DNA of 64,000 nt from Microbacterium horticulturae (GCF_029094505.1 NZ_CP119108.1:3472001-3536000); one strand, 5' to 3'. Shown: positions 49,369-58,486, counted from the first letter of the stretch. Notes: generated from the sequence alone by a model not told the origin. Translations and numbers: made by a program.

Positions 49369-51573
49369 ATGGTGATGCTCATTTCCGTCTGGTCGAAAAT
49401 TGTCAGCTCGATCCTCATCGTCCTGATCGGCGCAACAGCAAGCGTGCTGTTCATCGTGAACCAGGGCGTCCGTCTGCAGCAAGAGGTCGATCAATATCCG
49501 GCAACGTCGACATCGATCTACCTGTACGGCGTTTCCGAAGACCGTGCGGACAGCGTCCTGTCCGTACTCGGTCGATTTGCGGATGGGGACGGGCGAGCGG
49601 TCGTCCGAGTGGATCATCAGACCTCCAACGTCGATGGAGGCCTGAGCGCTTTGCGAATCGGAGTGATTGCGAACCCTCGCACGCCTCCGTCCGCGCTCGA
49701 CCTCCGATTCCTCGGAACGTCGCTGGTCGACACCCCGACGATCTCCAAGCTCCTCACGAGCAAGCCCACGAAATCCGTGGGCTTGGACGCGAATGCGAGG
49801 GACGTGATCGCCACCATTCCCGAGCTCGCGTTCGCACCTCGGCTCTCCGTCGTGAACTTGTCGCATATGATCGACACCTCCGGGACGATCAACGGCACCT
49901 ACCGCGTCGTCGGGGCTGACGCCACCCAGGTGAACGAGCTGCTGACGTCGCTCGCCGATCTGACGGGCCAGACGCCGAAGAGCATGCTCGCCCCACTGCA
50001 CGGGCAGGAGACCGACAGCGGGCTGATCCCCTCCATCCTGCTCGGCTGCCTGATCGCCGCCTCGATCCTGCTCCTGCTCCTGCTCGTGTTCGAAGCTCTA
50101 CGCTCGTTCCCCGTCCTCGGCGTGCATCTGCTGCTCGGGAAGTCGAACTGGGGCTTCGCCGTCAAGATGTTCCGATCTGCGCTGTTGACCGCGGTGGCAA
50201 CGGCGGTGCTGTCATTCCTTCTCACCATCGTGTTGGCGCACGGGTACCAGCTGAACGGCGCCCTTATGGCGGCGGCGTGGAGCTGCGCCGTCGCCGGGAC
50301 GGTGCCTGTGCTGGTGTGCATCGCCATTGCCATCTGTGTGATCACCTCGACCAAGCCCGTCAACGCGATCCTCGGACGCTACTCGAAGAAGATTCTGCTG
50401 TGGACTCTCAGCGGTCTCTACCTGGCGGCGGTCGCCGGATTCGCCTTCATGCTCGTATACATCGACGGTCCCATCAAGGAGGTCGGCAAGCTCGCGAATG
50501 TCAGCCACACATGGTCGACGGTGGAGAACCAGGAGATCCTCTATCAGTTGAGCCCGGGCAACGACGGGGCAAGCATGAGCGGACAGTCCACGCAACTTGC
50601 GAAGGACTTCTACGACTGGTACAGCTCAATCGCGGACAAGCCCGGCGTGAGCCTCACGAATACGGTTCACTACGACCGGTCGACGTTGGATCAATGGTCT
50701 GGGATCTACGCGTCTGTGCCGGAGCAACCCTTCTGGTACATCGCCGCCTCTCCGAGCTCGCTCGCCGAACAAGGGTTCGACGTGAGCCCCGAGATCCTGG
50801 CGCGCGCGGAACAAGGCGAACGGGTCTTCCTGCTACCCGATACCTGGACAGGAACGGCTACGACAGCGATGCAGGAATGGCTGACCGAAGACAGCCACCC
50901 GAAATACGAGCCGTCGATCCGCACCGAGTACTTCAATGAGGAGAAGGTCGTGTTCGAGGACTACTCCCCGAAGACCCCGTTGTTCTCCTGGACGACGGAC
51001 ACTTCCCTGCCACCGACCGTCACTGATCCCGTGATCCTCATCAGCACGCCCGCGAACATGATCCCTTTCGAGAGCGAGAGCCTGTATGCGGTGGGACTGG
51101 ACAACAGCTATATCAAGCTGAGCACGGCCGCGGCGCACGAGTACACCAGCAGCCAGTACCTGGCCGAATACCACCTCGATGACAACAAGGTCGAATTCCT
51201 GCCTGTCAGCCAGTTCATCGCCGGCCTCACCAAGACCATCCAGGCAACGCTGCAGCTGTTCGGCGGCGTGATCGTGTTCCTCTTCCTCCTCATCTCCGTC
51301 GCCCTCATCGCACTCTTGCGGCTCTTCTCGAACACCTACCGAGAATCGCTCGTGGTCAAGCGCATGCTCGGCTACGCGCTGATGCAACTCTTCGCACCGG
51401 CGATCCTCGTGATCGGTGTGACCGGGGCGATCGCCGTGATCGTCGCGATTCTGCTGCAGTCCACGAGCGCGATCCTGGGCAGCATCATCCTGCTCGCGAT
51501 CCAGCTCGCACTCGTCACGTTCCTCATCCGGCGGTACTCGCGCCTGCAACTGAGCTCAGCGCTCAAAGAATAG
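49369..51573 (+). CDS. Bacteriocin-associated integral membrane protein (DUF1430, lactococcin-972 immunity/export)
   Basis: 734 residues. One N-terminal membrane helix (SKIVSSILIVLIGATASVLFIVNQGVRLQQE), a large extracellular domain, three to four helices in the middle (IPSILLGCLIAASILLLLLLVFEAL ... LLWTLSGLYLAAVAGFAFMLVYI), a second extracellular domain, and three C-terminal helices (LFGGVIVFLFLLISVALIALL...). This FtsX-like permease arrangement matches the DUF1430 proteins always seen with lactococcin-972 genes. With the following ATPase it forms an ABC system for export or immunity. Confidence 0.88.
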   Translation: MVMLISVWSKIVSSILIVLIGATASVLFIVNQGVRLQQEVDQYPATSTSIYLYGVSEDRADSVLSVLGRFADGDGRAVVRVDHQTSNVDGGLSALRIGVIANPRTPPSALDLRFLGTSLVDTPTISKLLTSKPTKSVGLDANARDVIATIPELAFAPRLSVVNLSHMIDTSGTINGTYRVVGADATQVNELLTSLADLTGQTPKSMLAPLHGQETDSGLIPSILLGCLIAASILLLLLLVFEALRSFPVLGVHLLLGKSNWGFAVKMFRSALLTAVATAVLSFLLTIVLAHGYQLNGALMAAAWSCAVAGTVPVLVCIAIAICVITSTKPVNAILGRYSKKILLWTLSGLYLAAVAGFAFMLVYIDGPIKEVGKLANVSHTWSTVENQEILYQLSPGNDGASMSGQSTQLAKDFYDWYSSIADKPGVSLTNTVHYDRSTLDQWSGIYASVPEQPFWYIAASPSSLAEQGFDVSPEILARAEQGERVFLLPDTWTGTATTAMQEWLTEDSHPKYEPSIRTEYFNEEKVVFEDYSPKTPLFSWTTDTSLPPTVTDPVILISTPANMIPFESESLYAVGLDNSYIKLSTAAAHEYTSSQYLAEYHLDDNKVEFLPVSQFIAGLTKTIQATLQLFGGVIVFLFLLISVALIALLRLFSNTYRESLVVKRMLGYALMQLFAPAILVIGVTGAIAVIVAILLQSTSAILGSIILLAIQLALVTFLIRRYSRLQLSSALKE

Positions 51574-51581
51574 GAGTCGTC

Positions 51582-52244
51582 TTGACTGCTCTGCTCACTG
51601 TCGAAAATCTGACCAAGACGTATGGCTCCCGCACCATCCTCGATCACGTGAACCTCGAAGTTTCTCAGGGGGAATCCGTCGCAATCGTGGGGCCCTCCGG
51701 CTCGGGGAAGTCGACGCTGCTGAACATCATCGGCCTGCTGGAGAGCCCCACCTCGGGCACGATCCTCGTCGGCGGGAAGCGACTGCCGCGCATCAACAGC
51801 CACGCGGCCAGTGCGATGCGCCGAGATCGGATCAACTACCTCTTCCAATCCTTCGCGCTCATCAGCTCCGCAACTGCGCTAGAGAACGTCCTGATCGGAA
51901 TGCACAGTGTCAAACAACGCCGGACGACGAAGAAGAAGCAGAGCATCGACCTGTTGGCGCGACTAGGCTTGCGCGATGTGATCGACGACAAGATCATGAC
52001 CCTCTCCGGGGGTGAACGGCAACGCGTCGCCCTCGCACGATGCCTCCTCAAACCCGGAGAGCTGATCCTCGCCGACGAACCCACGGGCGCCCTTGACGAC
52101 GCGCTGGCCGACATCGCAGTGACAGAGATGCTCGCCCTTCAGAAGGAGTACGGCAAGTCGCTCCTCGTGGTGACGCACGATCGTCGGGTGGCGGCTCGAT
52201 GCGACCGCGTCTTCAACCTCCCGTCCACGGGTACGGCGCAGTAG
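51582..52244 (+). CDS. ABC transporter ATP-binding protein of the bacteriocin system
   Basis: 220 residues, LolD/MacB-like size. Walker A GPSGSGKST, LSGGERQRVALARC signature, Walker B LILADEPTGALDD, H-loop THD. It follows the DUF1430 gene by 8 bases and is its cognate ATPase. Such MacB-type ATPases power an extracellular mechanism rather than classical transport, which suits immunity by removing peptide from the membrane. Confidence 0.92.
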   Translation: MTALLTVENLTKTYGSRTILDHVNLEVSQGESVAIVGPSGSGKSTLLNIIGLLESPTSGTILVGGKRLPRINSHAASAMRRDRINYLFQSFALISSATALENVLIGMHSVKQRRTTKKKQSIDLLARLGLRDVIDDKIMTLSGGERQRVALARCLLKPGELILADEPTGALDDALADIAVTEMLALQKEYGKSLLVVTHDRRVAARCDRVFNLPSTGTAQ

Positions 52245-52294
52245 GGCCACAGCAACGGCACACGCCTCCCAGGCGCCTGAGCCCTCGCGCGCGC

Positions 52295-53464
52295 TTACAG
52301 CGAGCTGTGGCGTGGGATCCGTATCGAGACGACCCAAGAATCGCCATCCGGCCCGATGACACAACTGCCCGCAAGTCGCTCAATACGTTCAGAAATCCGG
52401 ATGGTGCCGAAGCCCGGCTCGGCCTGCCCCTGCACCTTCGGGAGCGCATTGGTGACGTCGAAGCAGACGACGTCACCGACGACGGACAGTTCGATGCGAA
52501 TCGGGCTCTGCCCATGATGTTTGAGGATGTTCGTCACGGCCTCGCGGAGAGTCCGAGAGAGAGTGGCTGACACCAGACGGCTCACGCGTTCGTCTTCCGG
52601 ATCGCCTTTGACCTCGACTCGGAGGTTCGCCGCCGCCAGTTCGCGACGCGCATCGTCGAACGCGACCGCCAGCGCACGCATCGACTGCTCCTCGATCGCG
52701 GTTCCCTGCTGCATGATGAGGCGGATATCGTCGAGGACCTTGCGAGTGGTGTTCCCGAGCACGGTCAACGCAAGGGCTCGGGTAGCCGGGTCGATTCCCT
52801 GCTCCTGGTCTTGCTCGAGCACGCTGATGTACGTCGAGATCACGGTGAGATCGTGTGCGATGTCGTCGTGGAGCTCATCGCTGATGAGCTGTCGCTCCTC
52901 GGCGCGGATCGCCTGCTCAGTCTGGATACGACGCTGAAGTTCTGCGGTCAGCGTCCGAGCCCGGCCGAGAGCGATGCGGAGGACTGCGCCGATGACGCTG
53001 CTGACCAACGCGACAAACGGGATCCCGACGAAAACATTCAGACCGTGTGTCCCCTGCACGGTGGCCGCGACGATGACCACGCCTCCCCCCATGAGCGCGA
53101 CGAACCCGGCGATGGCGCGGATGCTGCCTACGCGAACGAGCACACACGAAGAGAGCGCTATAGCCGACAGCACGACCTCTTGCTCGTGGAACGGGAAAGA
53201 CGCCGCCAGAGCAAGCGCATATACAAGCAAACCTGCCCAAGGTGATCGGGCCGCGACAACGAAAGCGACGCAGAACACGGTATCGATCACGGCCGAGATC
53301 GGGTCAGGGTTGGGCTGCGTCAGATCCAGCAGCGGGCTGGCGATCAGACCGATGCCCGCCAGAGCGAAAACAACCCACCACTCCGGTGTAGACAGTGCGC
53401 TCTGCGTCCGCCACGACGTGGCCGGACGGTCGTGACCGCTCTTACGCACTGTCCTGAGTGACAT
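52295..53464 (-). CDS. NarL-type sensor histidine kinase
   Basis: 389 residues from ATG 53464. About five to six membrane helices in residues 28-165, a HisKA_3 dimerisation domain (RQLISDELHDDIAHDLTVISTYISVLE, phospho-histidine 199) and an HATPase domain with REAVTNILKHH and GFGTIRISERIE. The short extracytoplasmic loops suggest sensing within the membrane, as in bacteriocin/antibiotic-responsive kinases. Converges on the bacteriocin operon, with its response regulator divergently placed at 53768. Confidence 0.9.
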   Translation of the reverse strand: MSLRTVRKSGHDRPATSWRTQSALSTPEWWVVFALAGIGLIASPLLDLTQPNPDPISAVIDTVFCVAFVVAARSPWAGLLVYALALAASFPFHEQEVVLSAIALSSCVLVRVGSIRAIAGFVALMGGGVVIVAATVQGTHGLNVFVGIPFVALVSSVIGAVLRIALGRARTLTAELQRRIQTEQAIRAEERQLISDELHDDIAHDLTVISTYISVLEQDQEQGIDPATRALALTVLGNTTRKVLDDIRLIMQQGTAIEEQSMRALAVAFDDARRELAAANLRVEVKGDPEDERVSRLVSATLSRTLREAVTNILKHHGQSPIRIELSVVGDVVCFDVTNALPKVQGQAEPGFGTIRISERIERLAGSCVIGPDGDSWVVSIRIPRHSSL

Positions 53465-53540
53465 CGTTCCAGCAGACCCGACGACGGATTGATCTGTCAA
53501 CACGGTATGCGACCGGGCCGGCAGCCCGACCGTGCTTCAC

Positions 53541-53627
53541 TCACCCGCACGTGCGGATGATCTGGCACCACCAGGGATCGAGGAGCTTCACCGTACCGAT
53601 GACCTGTACCAGAATGAATCCCAGCAT
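53541..53627 (-). CDS. Candidate 28-residue peptide gene before the histidine kinase
   Basis: ATG 53627 with GAGAAGGGA about 11 nt upstream, stop at 53541; same strand as the kinase and 76 bp before it. The product has a hydrophobic N-terminal half (MLGFILVQVIGTVKLL) and a C-terminal WWCQIIRTCG with two cysteines. Such a layout suits a secreted or membrane-inserted signal peptide. No homologue is known to me and chance ORFs of this size are common, so this is a proposal, not an identification. Confidence 0.3.
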   Translation of the reverse strand: MLGFILVQVIGTVKLLDPWWCQIIRTCG

Positions 53628-53767
53628 GTGTATCGTTTCCCTTCTCTGCAAAGCTCTCGCAGCTCTGACGACTTGACGCTGTCACCTGAGGGCTCCAGAA
53701 GAAAACGAGACTCCTACTTTCGTCTATGCAGGAGCTCCGGCCTCACGAGCCCCCGTAAAATCCAGCT

Positions 53768-54424
53768 ATGACAGTTGTCCGGGTCCTTGTCGTCGATGAC
53801 GACCCGGTCATGAGAATCGGACTGAGGACGCTCATCCACCACCCCCCTGTCTTCACGGTCACCGGCGAGGCCGGTGACGGGAACGCCGCGATCCGAGCAA
53901 TGGAACTCGGCGCGGTCGATGTGGTGCTGATGGATCTGCAGATGCCTGGGATAAACGGCGTTCACGCCACCGCGGAGATCACCCGACGCTGGCCGTCTGT
54001 GCGGGTACTCGTCATGACAGCTTTCGCTGCCTTGGACGCGATCGTGCCGGCGCTGCGCGCGGGAGCGTCCGGGTATCTGTTGAAGGGTGCCACGCGAGCG
54101 GAGCTGCTGCAAGCGATCAGAGGGGTCGCGACCGGCACCACCGTGCTTGAGCCCCGCGTCGCCGGTCTCCTCGTATCATCGCTCCAGAGATCGCCGCGTC
54201 CGCGACCGGATACGCTGGGGTCCGAAGTACTGACTCCTCGCGAGGCCGAAGCTGTCGCACACCTCGCCCAGGGGATGTCCAACGCCGAGATCGCCCGCGC
54301 GATCAACATCTCCGAGGCGACCGTGAAGTCGCACCTGGGAAGCGTCGCACGCAAATGGAGCGTTCGAGATCGGACTCAGATACTCATCCGCGCTGCCGAA
54401 ATCGGAATGATCCACCTCGGCTGA
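53768..54424 (+). CDS. LuxR/NarL-family response regulator
   Basis: 218 residues. Receiver domain with acidic pocket D10-D12, phospho-acceptor D56 in VVLMDLQMPG, and conserved MTA...K switch residues (LVMTAFAALD, LLKGATRAEL). C-terminal LuxR HTH (LTPREAEAVAHLAQGMSNAEIARAINISEATVKSHLGSVARKW). Partner of the adjacent kinase and likely activator or repressor of the bacteriocin genes. TAAAAT ends exactly 6 nt before ATG with no ribosome site, a clear leaderless arrangement. Confidence 0.93.
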   Translation: MTVVRVLVVDDDPVMRIGLRTLIHHPPVFTVTGEAGDGNAAIRAMELGAVDVVLMDLQMPGINGVHATAEITRRWPSVRVLVMTAFAALDAIVPALRAGASGYLLKGATRAELLQAIRGVATGTTVLEPRVAGLLVSSLQRSPRPRPDTLGSEVLTPREAEAVAHLAQGMSNAEIARAINISEATVKSHLGSVARKWSVRDRTQILIRAAEIGMIHLG

Positions 54425-54786
54425 GGACGGCAGCCCCCGTGCTGACGAGTGGATCGAGCTCTGCGATGACGCCACGGTAGCCCCGCACCGCTGTCACGTA
54501 TTACGCGTACGCGCAGGCGTCTCTACTCTCTACCACCCTCCGCAAGCTTGAGACCGGAGACCCCCGTGCCCGCCTGCACTCCGCGGGGCCAGAGGACCGG
54601 GTGAGCGTCAGCCGGACCCGCGCCTTGGTGATCGGCTCCCCGGCGATCATCTGCACCAGAGGTGCAGGACGTCGAGATGGTGTCCCCGCAGGATCAGCAG
54701 CCTATTGCAGGTCCTCGCGCCGTCGATCCTGTCCCAGCCGGTCTCCTCCACTGTGGCGGTTGACCACCCCGAGAAAGGTTTCCCCT
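54425..54786 (+). other. Gap with no recognised gene
   Basis: About 360 bases after the response regulator. I see no convincing coding frame; codon pattern is irregular. A TTGACC at about 54758 and GAAAGG at about 54773 precede the decayed gene at 54787. Confidence 0.4.
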
Positions 54787-55229
54787 ATGCGACTCTCCGA
54801 CCTCTACGACGCCGACTTCCGAGCAAGCACCCCGAGGCGGCACGGCTTGCAGCCGAGCAGACCATCCCCCATCCGCTGAACAACGTGCAGTACGCCGACG
54901 GTTTCTCCAGTTGCCGTCACGCGAAGAAGCACGTTCGCTTCCAGTACTGCCCGCAGGAGGTGCGGCCAGATCGTGAGCGCAATGCCGAGAATTCAGCCGT
55001 CCCTGTGACCGTGAAGGTTCTTGCGCTCGAGCTGCACCGAACTCGAGGCCACCAGGCATCCGAGCTCCGGTTCGCCAACTGACTGTGCGGCTGCAAGCGA
55101 GACGCCCTGGAAGTGTCAGCCACCGAGTGGGCACGGCGTTCCGGTCCTGCGTCCTCCGCTGTCGCACACCTCGTCTCCGAAGAGACGCTCTTCAACCCCT
55201 ACGGGGCAATCGCTCGCGGCTTGCGCTAA
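54787..55229 (+). pseudogene. Decayed gene with one frameshift and one in-frame stop
   Basis: ATG 54787 (GAAAGG upstream) opens MRLSDLYDADFR. A one-base insertion near 54823 shifts the frame; in the restored frame it reads SKHPEAARLAAEQTIPHPLNN...SSCRHAKKHVRFQYCPQEV... to a TGA at 55080-55082, then continues in the same frame as LCGCKRDALEVSATEWARRSG...NPYGAIARGLR to a TAA at 55229. The continuity of protein-like sequence on both sides of each lesion argues for a lost gene of about 147 residues with several cysteines. No family recognised. Confidence 0.5.
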
Positions 55230-55361
55230 TCCCGCCGACTGAACCTCTGAGAACCCCCGCTCCCCTGAGCACCTTCCTCATTCTCCCATTCGCGCTCTGA
55301 TGCCCGGCTATGCCAGCCGGATCACCCGACACCGCGGTCGCTTGGAAAGGACCCTTTCGCC

Positions 55362-55439
55362 ATGCTCACTCAGATCTCGCAGCTCAACGCCGTCATCGAA
55401 CGGACGGGTGCCGGAGGGCATCCAAAAACCACGCCGTAG
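55362..55439 (+). CDS. Short ORF (25 codons) before the AMP-ligase gene
   Basis: ATG 55362 with AAAGGA 12 nt upstream encodes MLTQISQLNAVIERTGAGGH...P and ends 40 bases before the ligase start. The ribosome site lies in GAAAGG-AC-CCTTTC, a small palindrome. It could be a leader peptide, a peptide gene or chance; nothing decides between these. Confidence 0.25.
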   Translation: MLTQISQLNAVIERTGAGGHPKTTP

Positions 55440-55479
55440 ACTGGGTGAGGCCGGTCGCGCCGCGCAGGGGAGGTCTGAG

Positions 55480-57006
55480 GTGCCCATCACGGGGACGGTC
55501 CTCGACGTCGCTCAGCGGCATCCCGAGCGCCTCGCCATCGCCGGTACCGACGGCCTCCTCACCTACGCCGAGCTCGTCGGCGATTCGCGACGCCTCTTCG
55601 CGACGGTCGACGCCCTGCACCGGGCCCAGACGACGCCGCCGGCGCCCGCGCCCGAGACCCGCGGCATCCCGATCACGGCCGTCAGCCTCACCTCCGCCTT
55701 CCAGACCGCGCGTGTCATCGCGGAGCTGGCCGGGTACCGCGCGGTGTCGGCCGCGATCGATCCCCGCTGGCCGCTCGACCACCGCGTCGGCGTGATCATG
55801 TCGACCGGCATCGGGCTGGTGATCAGCGACTCTCCCGATCTCGCCGACGCCCTCGCGGCTCGCGGGTGGACCGGCACCGTTCTCACGCTCCATGAGCTCA
55901 TCCGTCTCGAGGGCGCGACCGAACCGGCCGACGCCCCGACCGTGCGCGACGACGATGAGTCGTTCCTGCTGCTGTTCTCGTCGGGCACCACGAGCGACCC
56001 GAAGGCGTTCCTTAAAACGCGCCGCCAGTACCGAGCGAATGTCGCGGTCTCCAGCGGCCACCTCGAGCCGCTGCCCGGCGTGGTCACGCTCGCGCCGGGC
56101 CCGGTCTCGTACAGCCTCACGCTCTACGCGGTCATCGAGTGCCTCGCCACCGGCGGCACCGTGCACGTCGCCGATGCTTTCGACCCGCTCGAGAACGGCA
56201 GGCGCATCCGCGACGAGGGAATCACCCGCGTGGTGGCCGTACCGGCTGTCGTGCGGTCGATGGTGGACGCCGCGCGCCGCGACCCGCAGCGCTTCGCGCG
56301 CCTGCAGCTCGTGGTCACCGGGGGCGCGAACCTGCCGCAGGCGATCCGCGACGGTCTTGCGCGTGTGCTGCCTGAGGTGCGCCTCATCAGCTACTACGGC
56401 GCCGCCGAGATCGGCTTCATCGGCGACAGCCGCGAGGGCGACGGCACCCTCATCTCGGTGTACGACGAGGTCCGCGCGCGCATCGACGACGGCAGCACGC
56501 CCGCGGGCGAGCCGGGCACGCTCTGGATCTTGGCCGATGCATGCTCTGACGGGTATATCTCCGCGACGACGGATGCGCGACTCAAGAACGCCGACGGCTG
56601 GGCCACCGTGCACGACCAGGGCCGCATGGTCGATGGCCGGCTGCAGCTCATCGGTCGCGCCGGCGACATCGCGGTGACCGGTGGGCACAAGGTCGCCCTT
56701 CCCGAGGTCGAGCGCGCCTTCGACGGCATGCCCGGCGTCTCCGCCGCGTGCGCGATCGCGCTGCCGGATCCGAAGCTCGGCACGATCGTCGCGCTCGTGC
56801 TCGAAACTGCCCCCGAGCACGAGGCTGCGGCATCCCCCACCATCGACAAGGCGGCACTGCAGGCGTGGGCGCGCCAGCGCCTCGCCCCGCAGTTCGTGCC
56901 GCGCCGCTGGTACCGGGTGGCGCACCTGCCACGCACCGTCGGCGGCAAGATCCGCCGCGGCGAGACCGCCGAGCTCGTAGAGCGGGGAGAGGCGGAGCGC
57001 CTGTGA
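55480..57006 (+). CDS. AMP-dependent acyl-CoA/acyl-ACP ligase (ANL superfamily)
   Basis: 508 residues from GTG 55480 (GGGGAGG upstream). ANL motifs: P-loop LLLFSSGTTSDPKAF, YYGAAEIGF (A5-type motif), LWILADACSDGY, GRAGDIAVTGGHKVALPEVE hinge, and the C-terminal catalytic lysine in PRTVGGKIRRGE. Activates a carboxylic acid as acyl-AMP and transfers it to CoA or a carrier protein. First gene of a three-gene set with a ketosynthase and an acyl-CoA dehydrogenase. Confidence 0.88.
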   Translation: MPITGTVLDVAQRHPERLAIAGTDGLLTYAELVGDSRRLFATVDALHRAQTTPPAPAPETRGIPITAVSLTSAFQTARVIAELAGYRAVSAAIDPRWPLDHRVGVIMSTGIGLVISDSPDLADALAARGWTGTVLTLHELIRLEGATEPADAPTVRDDDESFLLLFSSGTTSDPKAFLKTRRQYRANVAVSSGHLEPLPGVVTLAPGPVSYSLTLYAVIECLATGGTVHVADAFDPLENGRRIRDEGITRVVAVPAVVRSMVDAARRDPQRFARLQLVVTGGANLPQAIRDGLARVLPEVRLISYYGAAEIGFIGDSREGDGTLISVYDEVRARIDDGSTPAGEPGTLWILADACSDGYISATTDARLKNADGWATVHDQGRMVDGRLQLIGRAGDIAVTGGHKVALPEVERAFDGMPGVSAACAIALPDPKLGTIVALVLETAPEHEAAASPTIDKAALQAWARQRLAPQFVPRRWYRVAHLPRTVGGKIRRGETAELVERGEAERL

Positions 57007-57098
57007 CCGCGGCATCCACTCCCGCTCTCTGCGCGCCTGCCTCCCTGCGCGTCACAGGCGCGCGCGCCATGTGCGCCGACCGCCCGGCAGCGGCCGGT

Positions 57099-57190
57099 CC
57101 CTCGCCTCAGGCGAGGGGATTGGGCGTGGCGAGGACCCTTTCGGCGCATTCGGTCCTCTCCGGGGCAGATCCCCTCGCCTCGGGCGAGGG
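57099..57190. repeat. Nested palindrome between ligase and ketosynthase genes
   Basis: CCCTCGCC-TCA-GGCGAGGGG at the left is repeated at the right (57171-57190) so each end is itself a hairpin and the two ends also pair. Inside, GAGGACC (57131-57137) pairs perfectly with GGTCCTC (57152-57158). Single copy in this window. Confidence 0.7.
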
Positions 57191-57238
57191 CCGCCGTGTC
57201 CACGCGCGTGGGTTGCGGGCCTGTGAGCGGCTGGCGAC

Positions 57239-58486
57239 ATGCCCGTGAACCGCGTCGTCATCACCGGGATGGGGGCGATCACGCCCAGCGGGCTCGATGT
57301 CGAGACGCTGTGGGATGCCGTTGTCACCGGCCGCAGCGCGATCACAACCCTCACGGGCCCCGAGTTCGATGGCCTGGCCGTGCGCATCGGCGGTCGCGTG
57401 CGCGGCTTCGAGACCACGCTGCCCACTGTTCTCGCACGCCGGCTCACGCCCGTGCAGCACTGGGCACTGGCCGCCGCCGACCAGGCGCTCTTCCAGGCGG
57501 GAGCGCGCGATGGCGCGCTCCCTTGGAACCGCGAACGCACCGCGGTGATCGCCGCAACGGGCTCGGGTCCGGTCGATGCGATGCAGGCCGCGACGCGCGC
57601 GCTCGACGAGCGCGGCCCGCGCGCCGTGCCGCTGAGCCTGTCGATGCACGGGGCGCCGGATGCCGCCGCCGCCCTGATCAGTCAGCATCACCGGATCTTA
57701 GGACCGGCACAGGGCGTCTCGGCGACGTGCGCGAGCGGCACGATCGGGCTCGGCGAGGCCCTGCGCCGCATCCGGCACGGCTACGCCGACGCCGTCGTCG
57801 TGGTCGGCATGGAGGACTGCCTGAACGGCGTCAACCTGTCATCGAACGCGAATATGCGCGCACTGGCATCCGGGTATGACGCCGACCCGACTCGCGCGTC
57901 ACGCCCGTTCGACACCGGCCACTCCGGGTTCGTCATGGCGCAGGGGGCAGCCGCGCTGGTGCTCGAGTCCACCGCCACCGCGCAGGCGCGAGGCGTCCAG
58001 GTTCTCGCGGAACTCGCGGGCTTCGGCGCCTCGAGCGACGCCTACCACCCCACCGCGCCCGACCCCGCCGGCGCCGGCGGTGCCCGCGCTATCCGCGCCG
58101 CGCTGGCCGACGCGCGCCTCGAACCGCGAGACGTCGACCACATCAACGCTCACGGCACCGGCACCGTCGCCGGCGACGCGGCCGAGATGAACGCCCTCGA
58201 AGCCGCGCTCGGCACCGTGGCCCGGGGCATCCCGATCAGCGCGACCAAATCGTCCACCGGGCACCTTCTCGGCGCATCGGGAACGGTCGAGGCGGTCATC
58301 ACGATCGAGGGGCTGCGCCGTGGCATCCTGCCCCCGACGATCAATCTGGACGACCCTGCATTCCCCGAATGGAATGTTCTGACCGCCCCGACCCCGGCCA
58401 CCGCCCGCACGGCCCTGTCGACATCGTTCGGCTTCGGCGGCCACAACGGCGCAATCATCCTCCGCAAGGCGCCCGACGGTGCCTGA
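57239..58486 (+). CDS. Beta-ketoacyl-ACP synthase, FabF-like
   Basis: 415 residues. Thiolase-fold condensing enzyme: RVVITGMGAITPSGLD, nucleophile cysteine in VSATCASGTIGLGEAL, the two histidines in INAHGTGTVAGD and SATKSSTGHLLGASGTVEA, and the C-terminal SFGFGGHNGAIIL. All catalytic residues are present, so it is an elongating KAS, not a chain-length factor. It lies apart from fab genes and next to a ligase and a dehydrogenase, suggesting a dedicated pathway. Confidence 0.93.
   Translation: MPVNRVVITGMGAITPSGLDVETLWDAVVTGRSAITTLTGPEFDGLAVRIGGRVRGFETTLPTVLARRLTPVQHWALAAADQALFQAGARDGALPWNRERTAVIAATGSGPVDAMQAATRALDERGPRAVPLSLSMHGAPDAAAALISQHHRILGPAQGVSATCASGTIGLGEALRRIRHGYADAVVVVGMEDCLNGVNLSSNANMRALASGYDADPTRASRPFDTGHSGFVMAQGAAALVLESTATAQARGVQVLAELAGFGASSDAYHPTAPDPAGAGGARAIRAALADARLEPRDVDHINAHGTGTVAGDAAEMNALEAALGTVARGIPISATKSSTGHLLGASGTVEAVITIEGLRRGILPPTINLDDPAFPEWNVLTAPTPATARTALSTSFGFGGHNGAIILRKAPDGA

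Noticed and set aside
55080..55082. TGA as a selenocysteine codon in the cysteine-rich frame
   Set aside because: The same gene also has a frameshift, and no SECIS-like stem or sel genes are visible; decay is simpler.
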